DNA from: an uncultured Erysipelotrichaceae bacterium
GTDB taxonomy: Bacteria > Bacillota_I > Bacilli_A > RFN20 > CAG-826
DNA length: 64,000 bases
Direction: 5' to 3'
Assembly: GCA_902787955.1 (NCBI GenBank)
Contig: CADAIJ010000007.1
Span: 62,001-126,000 of the forward strand
In this document: piece by piece, positions 1 through 9,389 of the stretch
Layout: every line of letters starts with the position of its first letter
Position numbering within the stretch: the first letter of the stretch is position 1
Translations under genes and position numbers: made by a program
Notes under the pieces: generated by a model
Databases searched by the model: none
Seen by the model: the letters and a program-made list of their open reading frames with translations, nothing else
What the model was told of the DNA's origin: nothing

Positions 1-819
1 TCTAACGGAGAGATCGAGTTCTTCGATTGGCATATTCTCAAGTTTATTTTCTTCGACTGGAACTTCTTCTTTAATCATGTTGAGTTCTTCAACAGTGTTT
101 TCGAGTTCGACGAATGGTTTTAAGTTAGTAATTAACATTTCCGCGGCAAGAGCGACTGCTCTTTGTGGAGTAATTGAACCATTAGTTTGAACTTCAAGAG
201 TAAGTTTATCGAATTTGCTATCGTGTCCAACACGAGTTGGTTCAACAGCGTAAGAAGCTCTTACAACTGGAGAATAGTTGGAGTCGGTAGCGATAACACC
301 GATACTGCTTGGATCTTTTTTGTTCTTACGGTTAGCTTTATTGCCTTCGGAAGTGACATAACCACGACCGTTTCTAGCATATAAAGTCATTTGTAAGTGT
401 CCACCTTCTGCAACGTGAGCAATCTCTAAATCAGGATTGATAACACTGACGAAGGCTGGGAGTTCGATATCAGCGGCAGTAACTACCTTTGGTCCGACGG
501 CGTCGATTTCTAAGACGACAGTTTCATCGGAATCAGTATCGATTCTAAGGACTAAGCCTTTTAAGTTTAAGATAATTGCAGTGACATCTTCTAAGATACC
601 ACTTAAAGCAGAGAATTCATGACGTGCACCTTCAACTTCAACAGAGTAAACACTTGCACCTGGAAGGGAAGATAAGAGTACTCTACGAAGGGAGTTACCG
701 AGTGTTAATCCATATCCTCTTTCAAGAGGTTCGATGACGAATTTACCATAATTGTCTTCTTCGGAAACGCTAGCAACTTTGAAAGCAGTGCGTTGGAATG
801 GTTTTGCAAGATTAGCCAT
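1..819 (-). CDS. rpoA: RNA polymerase alpha subunit, truncated by window edge
   Basis: RNA polymerase alpha subunit, whose dimer nucleates core enzyme assembly. The frame is open from the ATG at 817-819 to position 1, giving 273 visible residues; the rest of the C-terminal domain lies outside the window. The N-terminus MANLAKPFQRTAF and the assembly motif GNSLRRVLLSSLPG are typical of the family. A GGAGG ribosome binding site lies about ten bases upstream of the ATG. It follows rpsK as the usual end of the alpha operon; rplQ would be expected next, beyond the edge. The visible C-terminal part is Glu-rich (VEENKLENMPIEELDLSVR), matching the start of the alpha C-terminal domain. Confidence 0.96.
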   Translation of the reverse strand, partial: MANLAKPFQRTAFKVASVSEEDNYGKFVIEPLERGYGLTLGNSLRRVLLSSLPGASVYSVEVEGARHEFSALSGILEDVTAIILNLKGLVLRIDTDSDETVVLEIDAVGPKVVTAADIELPAFVSVINPDLEIAHVAEGGHLQMTLYARNGRGYVTSEGNKANRKNKKDPSSIGVIATDSNYSPVVRASYAVEPTRVGHDSKFDKLTLEVQTNGSITPQRAVALAAEMLITNLKPFVELENTVEELNMIKEEVPVEENKLENMPIEELDLSVR

Positions 820-840
820 ATTCTAAAATCCTCCTCTTTA

Positions 841-1230
841 TTATCCGCGTGGTCTTTTTGGTGGGCGGCAGCCATTATGTGGAACTGGTGTAGTATCAGT
901 AATAGATAATACTTGTAAACCAGCAGCACCTAAGGCTCTAATTGCGCCTTCACGACCTGGACCTGGACCTTTGACATTAACGTCAATAGTTCTAAGACCT
1001 TGATCAAAAGCGACTTTAGCAGCAGCTTCACCAGCAAGTTGAGCTGCGAATGGGGTAGACTTTTTAGCACCCTTGAATCCTAATGCACCAGCGCTAGACC
1101 AAGCGATAACATTGCCTTGATCATCAGAGATGGTGACGATTGTGTTATTGAAGGTGCTATGGATGTGAGCGGTACCCTTAGTATATGCACGTTTAATTTT
1201 TTTCTTACGAGCAGTTGTTTTAGTTGCCAT
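841..1230 (-). CDS. rpsK: 30S ribosomal protein S11
   Basis: Small-subunit platform protein uS11, close to the 3' end of 16S rRNA. The 129 residues match the family length. The core [13 protein letters not shown] and the C-terminal block [13 protein letters not shown] are diagnostic. It sits between rpsM and rpoA in the normal alpha-operon order, 21 bases before the rpoA start codon, and has its own Shine-Dalgarno sequence (GGAGTTATGTATT before the ATG). It is presumably co-transcribed with the whole ribosomal cluster. Confidence 0.98.
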   Translation of the reverse strand: MATKTTARKKKIKRAYTKGTAHIHSTFNNTIVTISDDQGNVIAWSSAGALGFKGAKKSTPFAAQLAGEAAAKVAFDQGLRTIDVNVKGPGPGREGAIRALGAAGLQVLSITDTTPVPHNGCRPPKRPRG

Positions 1231-1248
1231 AATACATAACTCCTTTCA

Positions 1249-1626
1249 TTAACCTTGTGAAGCCATCTTCTTATTAGCGATGGTTTTACGTTTACCTTTT
1301 CTTGTACGAGCATTGGTTTTGGTTCTTTGACCATTGACTGGTAAACCTTTGCGGTGACGGATGCCACGATAGCAACCGATTTCTTGTAAACGTTTAATGT
1401 TTAAGGCGACTTCTCTACGTAAATCACCTTCAACGTGATATTTAGCGACTTGTTGACGAATAGCGTTTAATTGTTCTTCGCTTAAGTTTTTGACTCTGAT
1501 GTCTTCATCAACTTTCGCATCTTGACATATTTTATGTGCAGTTGTTCTACCGATACCATAAATGTAGGTAAGGGAGATGACTACACGCTTTTCATTTGGT
1601 ATATCAACACCAACGATACGTGCCAT
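1249..1626 (-). CDS. rpsM: 30S ribosomal protein S13
   Basis: Small-subunit head protein uS13, which touches the P-site tRNA and bridges to the large subunit. The 125-residue protein starts [15 protein letters not shown] and has [10 protein letters not shown], the helix-two-turn-helix region, and [24 protein letters not shown]. The lysine-rich C-terminus reaches toward the P site in known structures. Located between rpmJ and rpsK, 18 bases from rpsK, as in other Firmicutes. Confidence 0.98.
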   Translation of the reverse strand: MARIVGVDIPNEKRVVISLTYIYGIGRTTAHKICQDAKVDEDIRVKNLSEEQLNAIRQQVAKYHVEGDLRREVALNIKRLQEIGCYRGIRHRKGLPVNGQRTKTNARTRKGKRKTIANKKMASQG

Positions 1627-1646
1627 ATGTTCTTTTTCCTCCTAAA

Positions 1647-1760
1647 TTAACCTTGTCTTTGTTTGTGCTTTGGGTTTTCACAGATGACCATGACTTTGCC
1701 ATGGCGTTTGATTACTCTGCACTTGTCACACATAGGTTTGACTGAGGGACGTACTTTCAT
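1647..1760 (-). CDS. rpmJ: 50S ribosomal protein L36
   Basis: Short zinc-ribbon protein bL36 of the large subunit. I read it directly from the minus strand: ATG at 1758-1760, TAA at 1647-1649, 37 residues beginning [14 protein letters not shown]. Cys11, Cys14, Cys27 and His32 give the usual zinc site, so this is the zinc-binding (C+) form. A GGAGG site lies just upstream (AGGAGGAAATTTT). Its place between infA and rpsM is the conserved one. It is too short for ordinary open-frame lists. Confidence 0.96.
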   Translation of the reverse strand: MKVRPSVKPMCDKCRVIKRHGKVMVICENPKHKQRQG

Positions 1761-1790
1761 AAAATTTCCTCCTGTAGCCTCGCTACGTAA

Positions 1791-2012
1791 TTAGTTTTTG
1801 TATCTAAATGTGATACGCCCACGTGTTAAATCGTAAGGCGAAATCTCAACCGTAACTCTATCGCCTGGTAAGATGCGAATGTAATGCATGCGGATTTTAC
1901 CAGAAACGTGGGCGAGAATTACGACGCCGTTTTCAAGTTTCACTCTAAACATTGCGTTTGGAAGTGTTTCAACGACCGTTGCTTCGACCTCGATAACATC
2001 ATCTTTAGCCAT
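1791..2012 (-). CDS. infA: Translation initiation factor IF-1
   Basis: IF-1, a single OB-fold protein that occupies the A site during initiation and helps IF-2 and IF-3. At 73 residues it has the standard length; [20 protein letters not shown] and [21 protein letters not shown] are characteristic. Its ATG overlaps the last eight bases of map, and its Shine-Dalgarno AAGGAGG lies inside the map coding sequence, so translation of the two is probably coupled. Confidence 0.98.
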   Translation of the reverse strand: MAKDDVIEVEATVVETLPNAMFRVKLENGVVILAHVSGKIRMHYIRILPGDRVTVEISPYDLTRGRITFRYKN

Positions 2013-2772
2013 GATGATCCTCCTTTAACATAGTTAGGACTTCATAACCGTCCTTTGTAATTAAAATTGAATTTTCATAATGGCTTGAGAGTTTGCCATC
2101 TTTCATTCTTGCTGTCCAATTATCTTTCATAGTGCGACACTCTGGTCGACCTTCAGCGATCATTGGTTCAATCGCAAGAGTCATACCCTCTTTTAGAACT
2201 GGGCCAGTTCCTTCTTCACCATAGTTAGGGATATATGGATCTTCATGAAGCTTAGAGCCCACACCATGGCCTGTGTATTCACGAGGAACACTGTAGCCAT
2301 TTTTTTCAGCGTGAACTTGAATGGCGTGAGATATATCACCGAGTCTTGCTCCTGGGCGAGCGTGTTTAACGCCTTCCCAGAAACATTCTTCAGTAATTCT
2401 CACTAACCTTCTAGCGTTTTCTGGGACGATACCGACCAAGTAAGTACGGCAAGCGTCACCGATATAACCATTTAAGGTAGCACCGACATCAACGGAGACA
2501 ATATCTCCTTCCCTAAGGATGCGGTGTTTAGAAGGGATACCGTGAACGAGTTCGTCATTGACGCTTACACAGACCGCCCCTGGATAATCATAATATCCAA
2601 GGAAGGTTGGGTAGGCTCCATTATCCCTAATGACTTTTTCAGCGATATTAGCAACGTCTAACGTGGACATACCAGCGTGGATATTACCTTCTAAAGCTTC
2701 AAAGACTAAGGCGACGACATGACCTGCTTTACGCATTAAGTCTTGTTCACGAGGAGTTTTAACGACAATCAC
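2005..2772 (-). CDS. map: Type I methionine aminopeptidase
   Basis: Cytoplasmic metalloenzyme that removes the initiator methionine from nascent proteins. The 255-residue protein has the five expected metal-ligand segments in order: [19 protein letters not shown] (two Asp), [16 protein letters not shown] (His), [10 protein letters not shown] (Glu) and YENSILIT (Glu). The start [21 protein letters not shown] is typical. It lies three bases after adk and overlaps infA, the secY-adk-map-infA order of Firmicutes. The C-terminal residues LKED are encoded by the infA ribosome binding site. Confidence 0.98.
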   Translation of the reverse strand: MIVVKTPREQDLMRKAGHVVALVFEALEGNIHAGMSTLDVANIAEKVIRDNGAYPTFLGYYDYPGAVCVSVNDELVHGIPSKHRILREGDIVSVDVGATLNGYIGDACRTYLVGIVPENARRLVRITEECFWEGVKHARPGARLGDISHAIQVHAEKNGYSVPREYTGHGVGSKLHEDPYIPNYGEEGTGPVLKEGMTLAIEPMIAEGRPECRTMKDNWTARMKDGKLSSHYENSILITKDGYEVLTMLKEDHHG

Positions 2773-2775
2773 GAC

Positions 2776-3426
2776 TTATTTACCCTCCAATAAGGCGTTA
2801 ATTTCTTGAATAAGCTTTTCCGCGCCGATTGTGCCATCGAAGGTATAAAGTAAACCTTCTTTAGCATAATAGTCTAAGATAGGAGCGGTATCCTTATTGT
2901 AGATATCAAGTCTTGTATTCAAGGCATCGATATTGTCGTCTTTTCTTTGATATAATTCGCCACCACAATTATCGCAGACACCTTCAACTTTAGGTTTACG
3001 GTTAACGATATGATATGGTGCACCACAAGTTTTACATACTCTACGTCCGCTGATTCTTTCAACAAGAAGATCTTTTGGAGCGTCGATATTTAAGACCGCA
3101 GTGATTGGACGATTTATTTCTTCGGTAAGTTTCTTTAAGGCTTCCGCTTGAACTAAGGTGCGTGGGAATCCATCAAGGATATATCCGTTTGCACAATCAT
3201 CCATGGAAAGTCTTTCTTTGACTAAACCAATAGTGACATCGTCTGGTACTAAATGACCATCGTTGATATATTGGCTTGCAATCTTACCGAGAGGAGTTTG
3301 ATTTTTAATAGCTTCTCTAAACATATCACCAGTAGAGATATGTGGGAGATTATGCTCTGCTATAATGAGCTTAGCTTGAGTTCCTTTGCCAGCGCCTGGA
3401 GGCCCCATTAATACGATATTTTTCAT
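2776..3426 (-). CDS. adk: Adenylate kinase, zinc-binding long form
   Basis: Converts AMP plus ATP to two ADP. The P-loop GPPGAGKGTQ is at residues 8-17, LDGFPRT follows at about 84-90, and the LID domain has Cys131, Cys134, Cys151 and Cys154, the structural zinc site common in Gram-positive adenylate kinases. Length 216 is normal. The gene sits ten bases after secY and before map, so its supply is tied to the ribosomal operon. Nothing unusual was seen. Confidence 0.98.
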   Translation of the reverse strand: MKNIVLMGPPGAGKGTQAKLIIAEHNLPHISTGDMFREAIKNQTPLGKIASQYINDGHLVPDDVTIGLVKERLSMDDCANGYILDGFPRTLVQAEALKKLTEEINRPITAVLNIDAPKDLLVERISGRRVCKTCGAPYHIVNRKPKVEGVCDNCGGELYQRKDDNIDALNTRLDIYNKDTAPILDYYAKEGLLYTFDGTIGAEKLIQEINALLEGK

Positions 3427-3436
3427 AATAATTTAA

Positions 3437-4789
3437 TTACTCCCTTCCAGCCGTAGCTTGGACTTCATCGAAGGTCTTACCAGCAAGTAAGCCATCGATT
3501 TGATTCATAATTTCAAGTGAGACACCAACGGCGATGATTAAGCCAGTACCACCGAGCGCTAAGGAATGGTTATTTCCAAATATTCCAGAAAGAGTTAAGA
3601 CGACTGGAAGCGCAGCGATAAAGGCAAGAGCAATCGCACCGATACAGGTGACTCTATTAACAACTTTACGAACGTATCTTTCGGTTTCATTACCTGGTCT
3701 AATACCTGGGATATAGGAACCGTTTTTACGGAAGTTGTCGGCTAAAGTTTCTGGAGCGATCTGTAAGGATGAATAGAAGAACGTAAATAGGACAATGAGG
3801 GTTAAATAGATTATTAAGCCCCATGGGAATGAGAAGTTTTCACTCATTGGGAACATCTCGCTATAAGAGAAGATCTTTAACCAAGTTGCTTGGGCGGCAT
3901 CAGCGGAGATAAATCCGGCAATAACGCTTGGAACCATCATAATGGAAGAAGCGAAGATGACTGGAATAACCCCGGCAGAGTTAAGCTTAATTGGTAAGAA
4001 TGATGCTTTCGCCATCGATTGGTTTTGACCTGATTTACCAGAATGTTGAACTGGGATTTTTCTTTTCGCTAATTCAATAAAGACAACAAACGCTAAGATG
4101 AGGATGAAGGCTAAGATATATAAAGCGAATTGGAATGAACCTTTAACAAGTTCAGGCATTTCTTTATAGTTTGTGCCAACCCACATATTGAAGGCGCCTG
4201 TAATTTGAATTGGAAGAGAACGGACAATACCGGCAAAGATGATGACGGAAATACCATTACCAAGACCTTTTTCTGTAATCTGGTCACCGAGCCACATAAC
4301 AAGCATAGAACCTGCTAAGATGATGGTGATGATATAGACATAGGTCCAGAAATTAAGATCCATGTTAATAGTGATATATTGGCTATTTTCCATGGTCTTG
4401 ATGATACCATAGGCTTGAACCGCGCCTAACATAAGAGTTAAGTATCTAGTGGCCATTTCGGTTTTCTTGCGACCGTATTGACCTTGTTTCGATAATTCGG
4501 TTAAAGCTGGTAAAACATCTTTTTGTAAGAGCTGAATGATAATCTGCGCTGTAATGTATGGAGATACACCTAACGCAAAGATGGAGAAGTTTTGTAAGGC
4601 TCCACCGCCTAATAAATCCATTAAACTAAGAGCGTTACCACCATTTAAGGCATTAGTAAGTTCTGAGCTTGGGGAAACACCAGGAACAGTAATCGCCGCA
4701 CCAATACGAACGACAAGAAGAATCATTAACGTAAAGAAAATACGGTTAACGATTTCTTTGTTTTTGAAGATTGAGGCGATTTTTCTCAT
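3437..4789 (-). CDS. secY: Sec translocon subunit SecY
   Basis: Central channel of the Sec protein-export machine in the cytoplasmic membrane. The 450-residue protein has the ten hydrophobic segments expected of the family. Diagnostic stretches include GVSPYITAQIIIQLLQ (TM2), GLGNGISVIIFAGIV (TM4), KRKIPVQHSG and LADNFRKNGSYIPGIRPG (the large cytoplasmic loop that binds SecA and the ribosome). It starts two bases after the rplO stop, in the usual rplO-secY-adk order. Confidence 0.98.
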   Translation of the reverse strand: MRKIASIFKNKEIVNRIFFTLMILLVVRIGAAITVPGVSPSSELTNALNGGNALSLMDLLGGGALQNFSIFALGVSPYITAQIIIQLLQKDVLPALTELSKQGQYGRKKTEMATRYLTLMLGAVQAYGIIKTMENSQYITINMDLNFWTYVYIITIILAGSMLVMWLGDQITEKGLGNGISVIIFAGIVRSLPIQITGAFNMWVGTNYKEMPELVKGSFQFALYILAFILILAFVVFIELAKRKIPVQHSGKSGQNQSMAKASFLPIKLNSAGVIPVIFASSIMMVPSVIAGFISADAAQATWLKIFSYSEMFPMSENFSFPWGLIIYLTLIVLFTFFYSSLQIAPETLADNFRKNGSYIPGIRPGNETERYVRKVVNRVTCIGAIALAFIAALPVVLTLSGIFGNNHSLALGGTGLIIAVGVSLEIMNQIDGLLAGKTFDEVQATAGRE

Positions 4790-4791
4790 CG

Positions 4792-5232
4792 TTAGATTAC
4801 CTCGGCTACACCGCCTAATTTAGCAATTGCTTCACTAGCGGATTTAGAGAATTTATGAGCTTTAACGGTTAATTTCTTAGTTAATTCACCATTACCAAGA
4901 ATTTTAACACCATCGAGTTCTTTTGTAACTAAACCACATTCAACAAGTAAAGTTGGAGTAACAACAGTACCATCTTCAAAGCGGTTTAAGCTAGAGATAT
5001 TAACAACTGCGTATTCTTTACGGCCACCATTATAGAAGCCGAATTTTGGTAAACGTCTGAATAATGGGTTTTGACCACCTTCGAAGCCTGGACGGACACC
5101 GCCACCGCTACGAGAGTTTTGGCCTTTGTTACCACTACCAGCGTTCTTACCGTTACCGGAGCCTAAGCCACGGCCTTTACGGTAAGTATTGGTTTTTGCA
5201 CCTTTAGCATATTCGAGTTCATGTAATTTCAT
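4792..5232 (-). CDS. rplO: 50S ribosomal protein L15
   Basis: Large-subunit protein uL15. The 146-residue sequence begins [20 protein letters not shown] and has the Gly/Arg-rich N-terminal extension [22 protein letters not shown] that threads into 23S rRNA, then a compact C-terminal domain. It follows rpsE directly with 19 intervening bases; the rpmD gene usually found here is absent. SecY starts two bases later. Confidence 0.97.
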   Translation of the reverse strand: MKLHELEYAKGAKTNTYRKGRGLGSGNGKNAGSGNKGQNSRSGGGVRPGFEGGQNPLFRRLPKFGFYNGGRKEYAVVNISSLNRFEDGTVVTPTLLVECGLVTKELDGVKILGNGELTKKLTVKAHKFSKSASEAIAKLGGVAEVI

Positions 5233-5251
5233 ATATATTTACCCTCCTCGA

Positions 5252-5896
5252 TTATTCTTCGGCTTTAGCTCTTAAAGCTTTAACTTCAGAATAAGATTTT
5301 AAGCTGGATAAACCATTTTGGGTAGCGCGGATAATGTTAATTGGAGCGCGCGAACCATAAACCTTAGAAACAACGTTTTTAATACCAGCGAGTTCTAAGA
5401 TAGCACGAACTGGACCACCAGCAATAATACCGGTACCAGCTGGAGCTGGTTTTAAGAAGACTTTACAAGCACCATATTGTCCGATGACTTCATGAGCGAT
5501 TGTATTGCCTTTTTTAATAATGTTGAGTTCGAATGTATTTCTCTTAGCGGCTTCGAGAGCTTTTTTAATAGCATCTGGTACTTCTTGAGCTTTACCAGTT
5601 CCGAATCCGTATTTACCTTTTTTGTTACCGATAACAACTAAGGCGCTGAAACGCATTCTACGACCACCTTTAACAGTCTTAGCGATACGATTGATTTCGA
5701 CGACGACTTCTTCGTATTCTTTGACTTCTTCACGTGGACGTCTTGGACCACCTTTGCGGTCACCTTTGCGGTCGCCTCTTGGACGATCACCATGTGGACG
5801 ATCACCTTGTGGACGTGCTCTTCTTTCTTCTTTTGGAGAATCAGTTGGTGTAGATTCTGCTTTAACTTCTTGAGCTAATTCTTTTTCTTCTAACAT
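5252..5896 (-). CDS. rpsE: 30S ribosomal protein S5 with charged N-terminal tail
   Basis: Small-subunit protein uS5, near the mRNA entry channel and important for decoding accuracy. The conserved part starts at about residue 63 ([28 protein letters not shown]) and continues through [14 protein letters not shown]-type and [12 protein letters not shown] segments to the end. The total of 214 residues is about 45-50 longer than most family members. The extra length is an N-terminal tail with repeated GDRP/GDRK units rich in Arg, Lys, Asp and Gly. The start at 5894-5896 has an AAAGGAGAATTAAAT site upstream and no better downstream ATG, so the tail looks real. Confidence 0.96.
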   Translation of the reverse strand: MLEEKELAQEVKAESTPTDSPKEERRARPQGDRPHGDRPRGDRKGDRKGGPRRPREEVKEYEEVVVEINRIAKTVKGGRRMRFSALVVIGNKKGKYGFGTGKAQEVPDAIKKALEAAKRNTFELNIIKKGNTIAHEVIGQYGACKVFLKPAPAGTGIIAGGPVRAILELAGIKNVVSKVYGSRAPINIIRATQNGLSSLKSYSEVKALRAKAEE

Positions 5897-5913
5897 ATTT
5901 AATTCTCCTTTAA

Positions 5914-6270
5914 TTAGAACTTGAGTCCGCCTTCACGGGCAGCATCGGCTAAAGCTTGGACACGGCCGTGATAGAGGTAACCACCACGATCGAAGACAAC
6001 TTTTTCAATGCCTTTAGCCTTACAGACTTTAGCAATTTCTTCGCCAACTTTCTTAGCAGCTTCAATGTTACTGCCGTTTTCAAGTTTTAAACCTAAAGAG
6101 GAAGCGGAAGCTAAGGTAAGACCTTTAACATCGTCGATAACTTGAACTTCGATGTGTTTATTTGAGCGGAAGACAACAAGACGTGGAGCTTCACTTGTAC
6201 CGCTGACTTTAGCTCTAACACGAGCATGTCTTCTTTCGCGGACTTCATTGCGTGATACTTTTTTAATCAT
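5914..6270 (-). CDS. rplR: 50S ribosomal protein L18
   Basis: Large-subunit protein uL18, which binds 5S rRNA with L5 and L25. The 118 residues start [21 protein letters not shown] and include [18 protein letters not shown] and [28 protein letters not shown], both family hallmarks. Length is normal. It lies between rplF and rpsE with 17-18-base spacers, each containing a ribosome binding site. Confidence 0.98.
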   Translation of the reverse strand: MIKKVSRNEVRERRHARVRAKVSGTSEAPRLVVFRSNKHIEVQVIDDVKGLTLASASSLGLKLENGSNIEAAKKVGEEIAKVCKAKGIEKVVFDRGGYLYHGRVQALADAAREGGLKF

Positions 6271-6288
6271 ATCTAATCATCCTCCTAA

Positions 6289-6828
6289 TTATTTACCAGC
6301 ACGTTTGCCTTCTTTGCGGATAATGTGTTCACCTTTGTACATGACACCTTTACCATTATATGGTTCTGGTTCTCTTGTAGCTCTGATGAGCGCCGCAGTT
6401 TGGCCAACAGCTTGTTTAGATAAACCTTCAACAACTACTTCAGTTGCACTTGGGCAAGAGATTTTAACAGTTGGTTCTGGTTTAATGACGATTTCGTGGG
6501 AATAGCCAACGTTCATAACGATATCGTTACCTCTCATAGCGGCACGATAACCGATACCAACGATAACAAGTTCTTTCTTGAAACCATTTGTGACACCTTC
6601 AATAGCATCCGCTAAGTTTGCTCTTGTTGTGCCATGGAGTTGCTTGGTGTGTTTTTCTTCGTTAACACGTGTGCATTTAACGGAAGAACCTTCGATAGCA
6701 ACTTTAATAACTTCTGGAATTCTAACTGTAAGGGTTCCTTTTGGACCAGTGACGGACATAACGCCGTTTTCTTCTTTTAAAGTAACACCAGCAGGAACAT
6801 TGATAACTTTTAAACCAATACGTGACAT
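6289..6828 (-). CDS. rplF: 50S ribosomal protein L6
   Basis: Large-subunit protein uL6 near the factor-binding site. The 179 residues start MSRIGLKVINVPAGV and end with EPEPYNGKGVMYKGEHIIRKEGKRAGK, both conserved. Two tandem L6 folds are expected from the length. It starts only six bases after the rpsH stop codon, so translation is probably coupled. Confidence 0.98.
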   Translation of the reverse strand: MSRIGLKVINVPAGVTLKEENGVMSVTGPKGTLTVRIPEVIKVAIEGSSVKCTRVNEEKHTKQLHGTTRANLADAIEGVTNGFKKELVIVGIGYRAAMRGNDIVMNVGYSHEIVIKPEPTVKISCPSATEVVVEGLSKQAVGQTAALIRATREPEPYNGKGVMYKGEHIIRKEGKRAGK

Positions 6829-6834
6829 AAATGA

Positions 6835-7227
6835 TTACCAAACGTAAGCGAGAACTTCACCACCGACATTGAGTGAACGAGCGGTTTTGTCACTTACGAC
6901 TCCTTTACTAGTAGAAATGATAGCGATACCTAAGCCACCTAAGACACGTGGAAGCTTGTTAGCTTGAACAGTGACACGGAGACCTGGTTTAGAAATTTTC
7001 TTTAAGCCAGAGATAACTCTTTGGCCATTTGCACCGTATTTTAAGGTTAAGGTTAAGGATTTCTTAACATCACCTTCAACTTTATAAGCGGAGATGAAAC
7101 CTTCTTCTAATAAGATTTTAGCGATTTCGACTTTCATCTTGCTATTTGGCATACTCACAGTCGCATAGCGAAGAGCGTTCGCATTGCGAATTCTGGTGAG
7201 CATATCTGCAATTGGATCTGTCATCAT
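6835..7227 (-). CDS. rpsH: 30S ribosomal protein S8
   Basis: Small-subunit protein uS8, a 16S rRNA binder and in E. coli the repressor of the spc operon. I choose the start at 7225-7227 ([16 protein letters not shown]): the AGGAGG site lies ten bases upstream and overlaps the rpsN stop. A longer in-frame ATG at 7251 would put this site inside the gene. The result is 130 residues, the family length. The C-terminus [20 protein letters not shown] is typical. The alternative start is the second ATG at 7224. Confidence 0.96.
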   Translation of the reverse strand: MMTDPIADMLTRIRNANALRYATVSMPNSKMKVEIAKILLEEGFISAYKVEGDVKKSLTLTLKYGANGQRVISGLKKISKPGLRVTVQANKLPRVLGGLGIAIISTSKGVVSDKTARSLNVGGEVLAYVW

Positions 7228-7244
7228 AATAACTCTTCCTCCTA

Positions 7245-7430
7245 TTACCAACTGGATTTCTTCATGCCTGGGATTTCACCTTTATAGGCGAGTTCTCTTA
7301 AGCAGACACGGCATAATTTGAATTTTGAATATACTGCGTGAGGACGACCACATCTTTCACAACGGGTGTATTCTCTAACTTTGAATTTTTTAGGTCTAGC
7401 ACATTTGACCTTCATTGATGTTTTTGCCAT
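7245..7430 (-). CDS. rpsN: 30S ribosomal protein S14, zinc form
   Basis: Small-subunit head protein uS14 of the short zinc-binding (type Z) class: 61 residues, [20 protein letters not shown] followed by the CERCGRP and CRVC cysteine pairs that bind zinc. This is the spc-operon copy typical of Firmicutes. It lies between rplE and rpsH. The rpsH ribosome binding site overlaps its stop codon. Confidence 0.98.
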   Translation of the reverse strand: MAKTSMKVKCARPKKFKVREYTRCERCGRPHAVYSKFKLCRVCLRELAYKGEIPGMKKSSW

Positions 7431-7442
7431 TAGAGTGTCCTC

Positions 7443-8129
7443 CTATCTTTGGAATGGCATACCGAGTAAGTCGAGTAAGCCATACGCTTCTTCATCAGTA
7501 TTCGCGGTGGTAACGATTACGATATCCATACCGCGGATTTTAGAAACCTTATCATATTCGATTTCTGGGAAAATTAATTGTTCTTTAATACCTAAGGTGT
7601 AGTTACCATGACCATCGAAGGCACTCTTAGAGACACCACGGAAGTCACGAACACGTGGGAGAGCGATAGAAACGAGCTTATCATAGAACTCATACATACG
7701 GACACCACGGAGGGTAACTTTACAACCGATTGCTTGTCCTTCACGGACTTTGAAGGTAGCGATTGATTTCTTAGCTTTAGTAATAACTGGTTTTTGACCG
7801 GTGATTGTGGCTAATTCACTAACCGCATCTTCAAGCATCTTAGCGTTAACGATAGCTTCGCCAACACCGATGTTAAGAACGATCTTTTCTAAATGTGGAA
7901 CTTGCATAACGGAGGAGTAATGGAATTTTTCCATTAAAGCCTTCTTAACTTCAGTTTCATATCTATCAAGTAATCTAGTGGATTCAGATCTAACTTTATT
8001 ACCACTTGATTTCTTTGTCGCTTTTTTAGCTTTAGGAGCTTCAGTTTTAGCTTCTTCAGTAACTGGCTTCTCTTCGACTGGCTTAGCAGCTTTAGGAGCA
8101 GCTTTTTTAGTAGTTTTTGCTTCTGCCAT
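7443..8129 (-). CDS. rplE: 50S ribosomal protein L5 with Lys/Ala/Glu-rich N-terminal tail
   Basis: Large-subunit protein uL5, which binds 5S rRNA and contacts S13 and the P-site tRNA. The normal protein begins at about residue 50 ([21 protein letters not shown]) and runs through [31 protein letters not shown] and [23 protein letters not shown]. The 228 residues exceed the usual 179 because of a low-complexity Lys/Ala/Pro/Glu tail starting [14 protein letters not shown]. Nearly the same start is found on L22 in this cluster. The ribosome binding site AAGGAGGTCATT precedes the tail ATG, supporting this start. Confidence 0.95.
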   Translation of the reverse strand: MAEAKTTKKAAPKAAKPVEEKPVTEEAKTEAPKAKKATKKSSGNKVRSESTRLLDRYETEVKKALMEKFHYSSVMQVPHLEKIVLNIGVGEAIVNAKMLEDAVSELATITGQKPVITKAKKSIATFKVREGQAIGCKVTLRGVRMYEFYDKLVSIALPRVRDFRGVSKSAFDGHGNYTLGIKEQLIFPEIEYDKVSKIRGMDIVIVTTANTDEEAYGLLDLLGMPFQR

Positions 8130-8139
8130 AATGACCTCC

Positions 8140-8451
8140 TTAATCTAATTTAGAACCGCTCTTCTTAGCGACTCTAACTTTCTTACCGTTTTTATCAACG
8201 GAGTAGCCAACACGAGTGGCCTTTTTAGTTTTTGGATCGACAACAGCAACGTTACTGGCATCGATTGGGACGTAAATCTCATTGATGCTACCTTCTGGGT
8301 TAGCTTGAGTTGGTTTACGATGTTTTTTGTGAACGTTAATGCCTTCGACAACAACTTTGTTGACCTTTGGATAGACCGCTTGGACAACACCAGTTTTTCC
8401 TTTGTCTTTACCAGCGATAACGATTACTTTATCACCTTTTAAAATCTTCAT
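8140..8451 (-). CDS. rplX: 50S ribosomal protein L24
   Basis: Large-subunit assembly-initiator protein uL24 near the exit tunnel. The 103 residues start [21 protein letters not shown], the KOW motif, and include [21 protein letters not shown]. The length is standard. It lies between rplN and rplE in the conserved order, ten bases before rplE. Confidence 0.98.
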   Translation of the reverse strand: MKILKGDKVIVIAGKDKGKTGVVQAVYPKVNKVVVEGINVHKKHRKPTQANPEGSINEIYVPIDASNVAVVDPKTKKATRVGYSVDKNGKKVRVAKKSGSKLD

Positions 8452-8468
8452 CTTTACGTTCCCTCCTA

Positions 8469-8843
8469 TTAAAGAACTTCAGTTGCAAGGGAGACGATCT
8501 TCATAAATCCTTCTCCTTTGTCACGGAGTTCACGGGCGACAGGACCGAAGACACGAGTACCGATTGGAGCTCCTTCATTGTCGATAAGAACGATAGCGTT
8601 ATCATCGAAGGCAATTTGGGAACCATCTGGGCGGTTGATCGCGTGTTTGGTTCTTACGATGACACCTTTAACGATGTCGGATTTTTTAACTTTACCATTT
8701 GGGACAGCTTCTTTAACGGCACAGGTAACGATGTCACCAATACCAGCAGATTTACGGAAGCTACCACCCTTGATGTTAAAGATACGAACGGAGCGGGCAC
8801 CAGAGTTATCAGCGACCACAAGATTAGTTTCTCTTTGAACCAT
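8469..8843 (-). CDS. rplN: 50S ribosomal protein L14
   Basis: Large-subunit protein uL14, which forms intersubunit bridges and is a docking site for RsfS. The 124-residue sequence contains [20 protein letters not shown] and [19 protein letters not shown], both diagnostic. It starts six bases after the rpsQ stop. Its AAAGGAG ribosome binding site is encoded within the last codons of rpsQ. Confidence 0.98.
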   Translation of the reverse strand: MVQRETNLVVADNSGARSVRIFNIKGGSFRKSAGIGDIVTCAVKEAVPNGKVKKSDIVKGVIVRTKHAINRPDGSQIAFDDNAIVLIDNEGAPIGTRVFGPVARELRDKGEGFMKIVSLATEVL

Positions 8844-8849
8844 AATCTA

Positions 8850-9176
8850 TTATTCTCCTTTCGCTTCAGAAGCTTCTTCTTCTAAGAGTTCGGCTTCTTC
8901 TTTGACTGCTTCTTTAATATCCATAAGAGCTTTCTTATCGATAGAGACGAGTCTCCATCTCTTAGTAGCGCTAAGTGGACGGCAGGCCATGATGGTGACG
9001 GTATCACCAACGTTGGCAGCGTTTAATTCATCGTGAGCAGTATATTTGGATGAATATTTAACACGTTTTTGATATTTGGCATGTCTTTTGTGAGTTTCGA
9101 CTTCAACGATAATAGTCTTATCATTTTTGTTAGAAACGACGACGCCTTGAAGAGATGTTCTACGATTTCTTTCCAT
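8850..9176 (-). CDS. rpsQ: 30S ribosomal protein S17 with acidic C-terminal tail
   Basis: Small-subunit protein uS17, an early 16S rRNA binder. The core is recognisable from [21 protein letters not shown] through [17 protein letters not shown]. At 108 residues it is about 20 longer than usual; the extra part is an acidic C-terminal tail (residues about 85-108) ending EASEAKGE. The last codons contain the rplN ribosome binding site. Confidence 0.97.
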   Translation of the reverse strand: MERNRRTSLQGVVVSNKNDKTIIVEVETHKRHAKYQKRVKYSSKYTAHDELNAANVGDTVTIMACRPLSATKRWRLVSIDKKALMDIKEAVKEEAELLEEEASEAKGE

Positions 9177-9189
9177 TGTCTAATCCTCC

Positions 9190-9387
9190 TTATTTAATGC
9201 CTAATTCTCTTTCGCGTTGAACCATATAGGCTCTAGCGATATCTTTTCTTACTCTTCTAACTTCTTCACCGTGTTCGAGTTGACCAACGGCTTTTTTACG
9301 ACGGAGATTGAAGAGTTCTTCTTTGAGGAGGTAAATCTTTTCATTTAACTCTTCATTGCTTAATTCACGTAATTCAGAGACTTTCAT
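9190..9387 (-). CDS. rpmC: 50S ribosomal protein L29
   Basis: Large-subunit protein uL29 at the tunnel exit. The 65 residues form the expected two-helix hairpin: MKVSELRELSNEELNEKI, LKEELFNLRRKKAVGQLE, and VRRVRKDIARAYMVQRERE. It starts two bases after rplP, with its Shine-Dalgarno sequence (AAAGGAGAT) inside the end of rplP. Confidence 0.98.
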   Translation of the reverse strand: MKVSELRELSNEELNEKIYLLKEELFNLRRKKAVGQLEHGEEVRRVRKDIARAYMVQRERELGIK

Positions 9388-9389
9388 GA

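Noticed and set aside
187-622. Plus-strand open frames opposite rpoA
   Set aside because: They lie antisense to conserved RpoA codons, lack ribosome binding sites and give low-complexity sequence typical of shadows.
1080-1367. 95-codon minus frame across rpsK and rpsM
   Set aside because: It overlaps two conserved ribosomal genes in another frame and has no family resemblance.
7225-7251. Longer start for S8 at 7251
   Set aside because: It would place the AGGAGG site inside the gene; the family begins at MTDPIADML.
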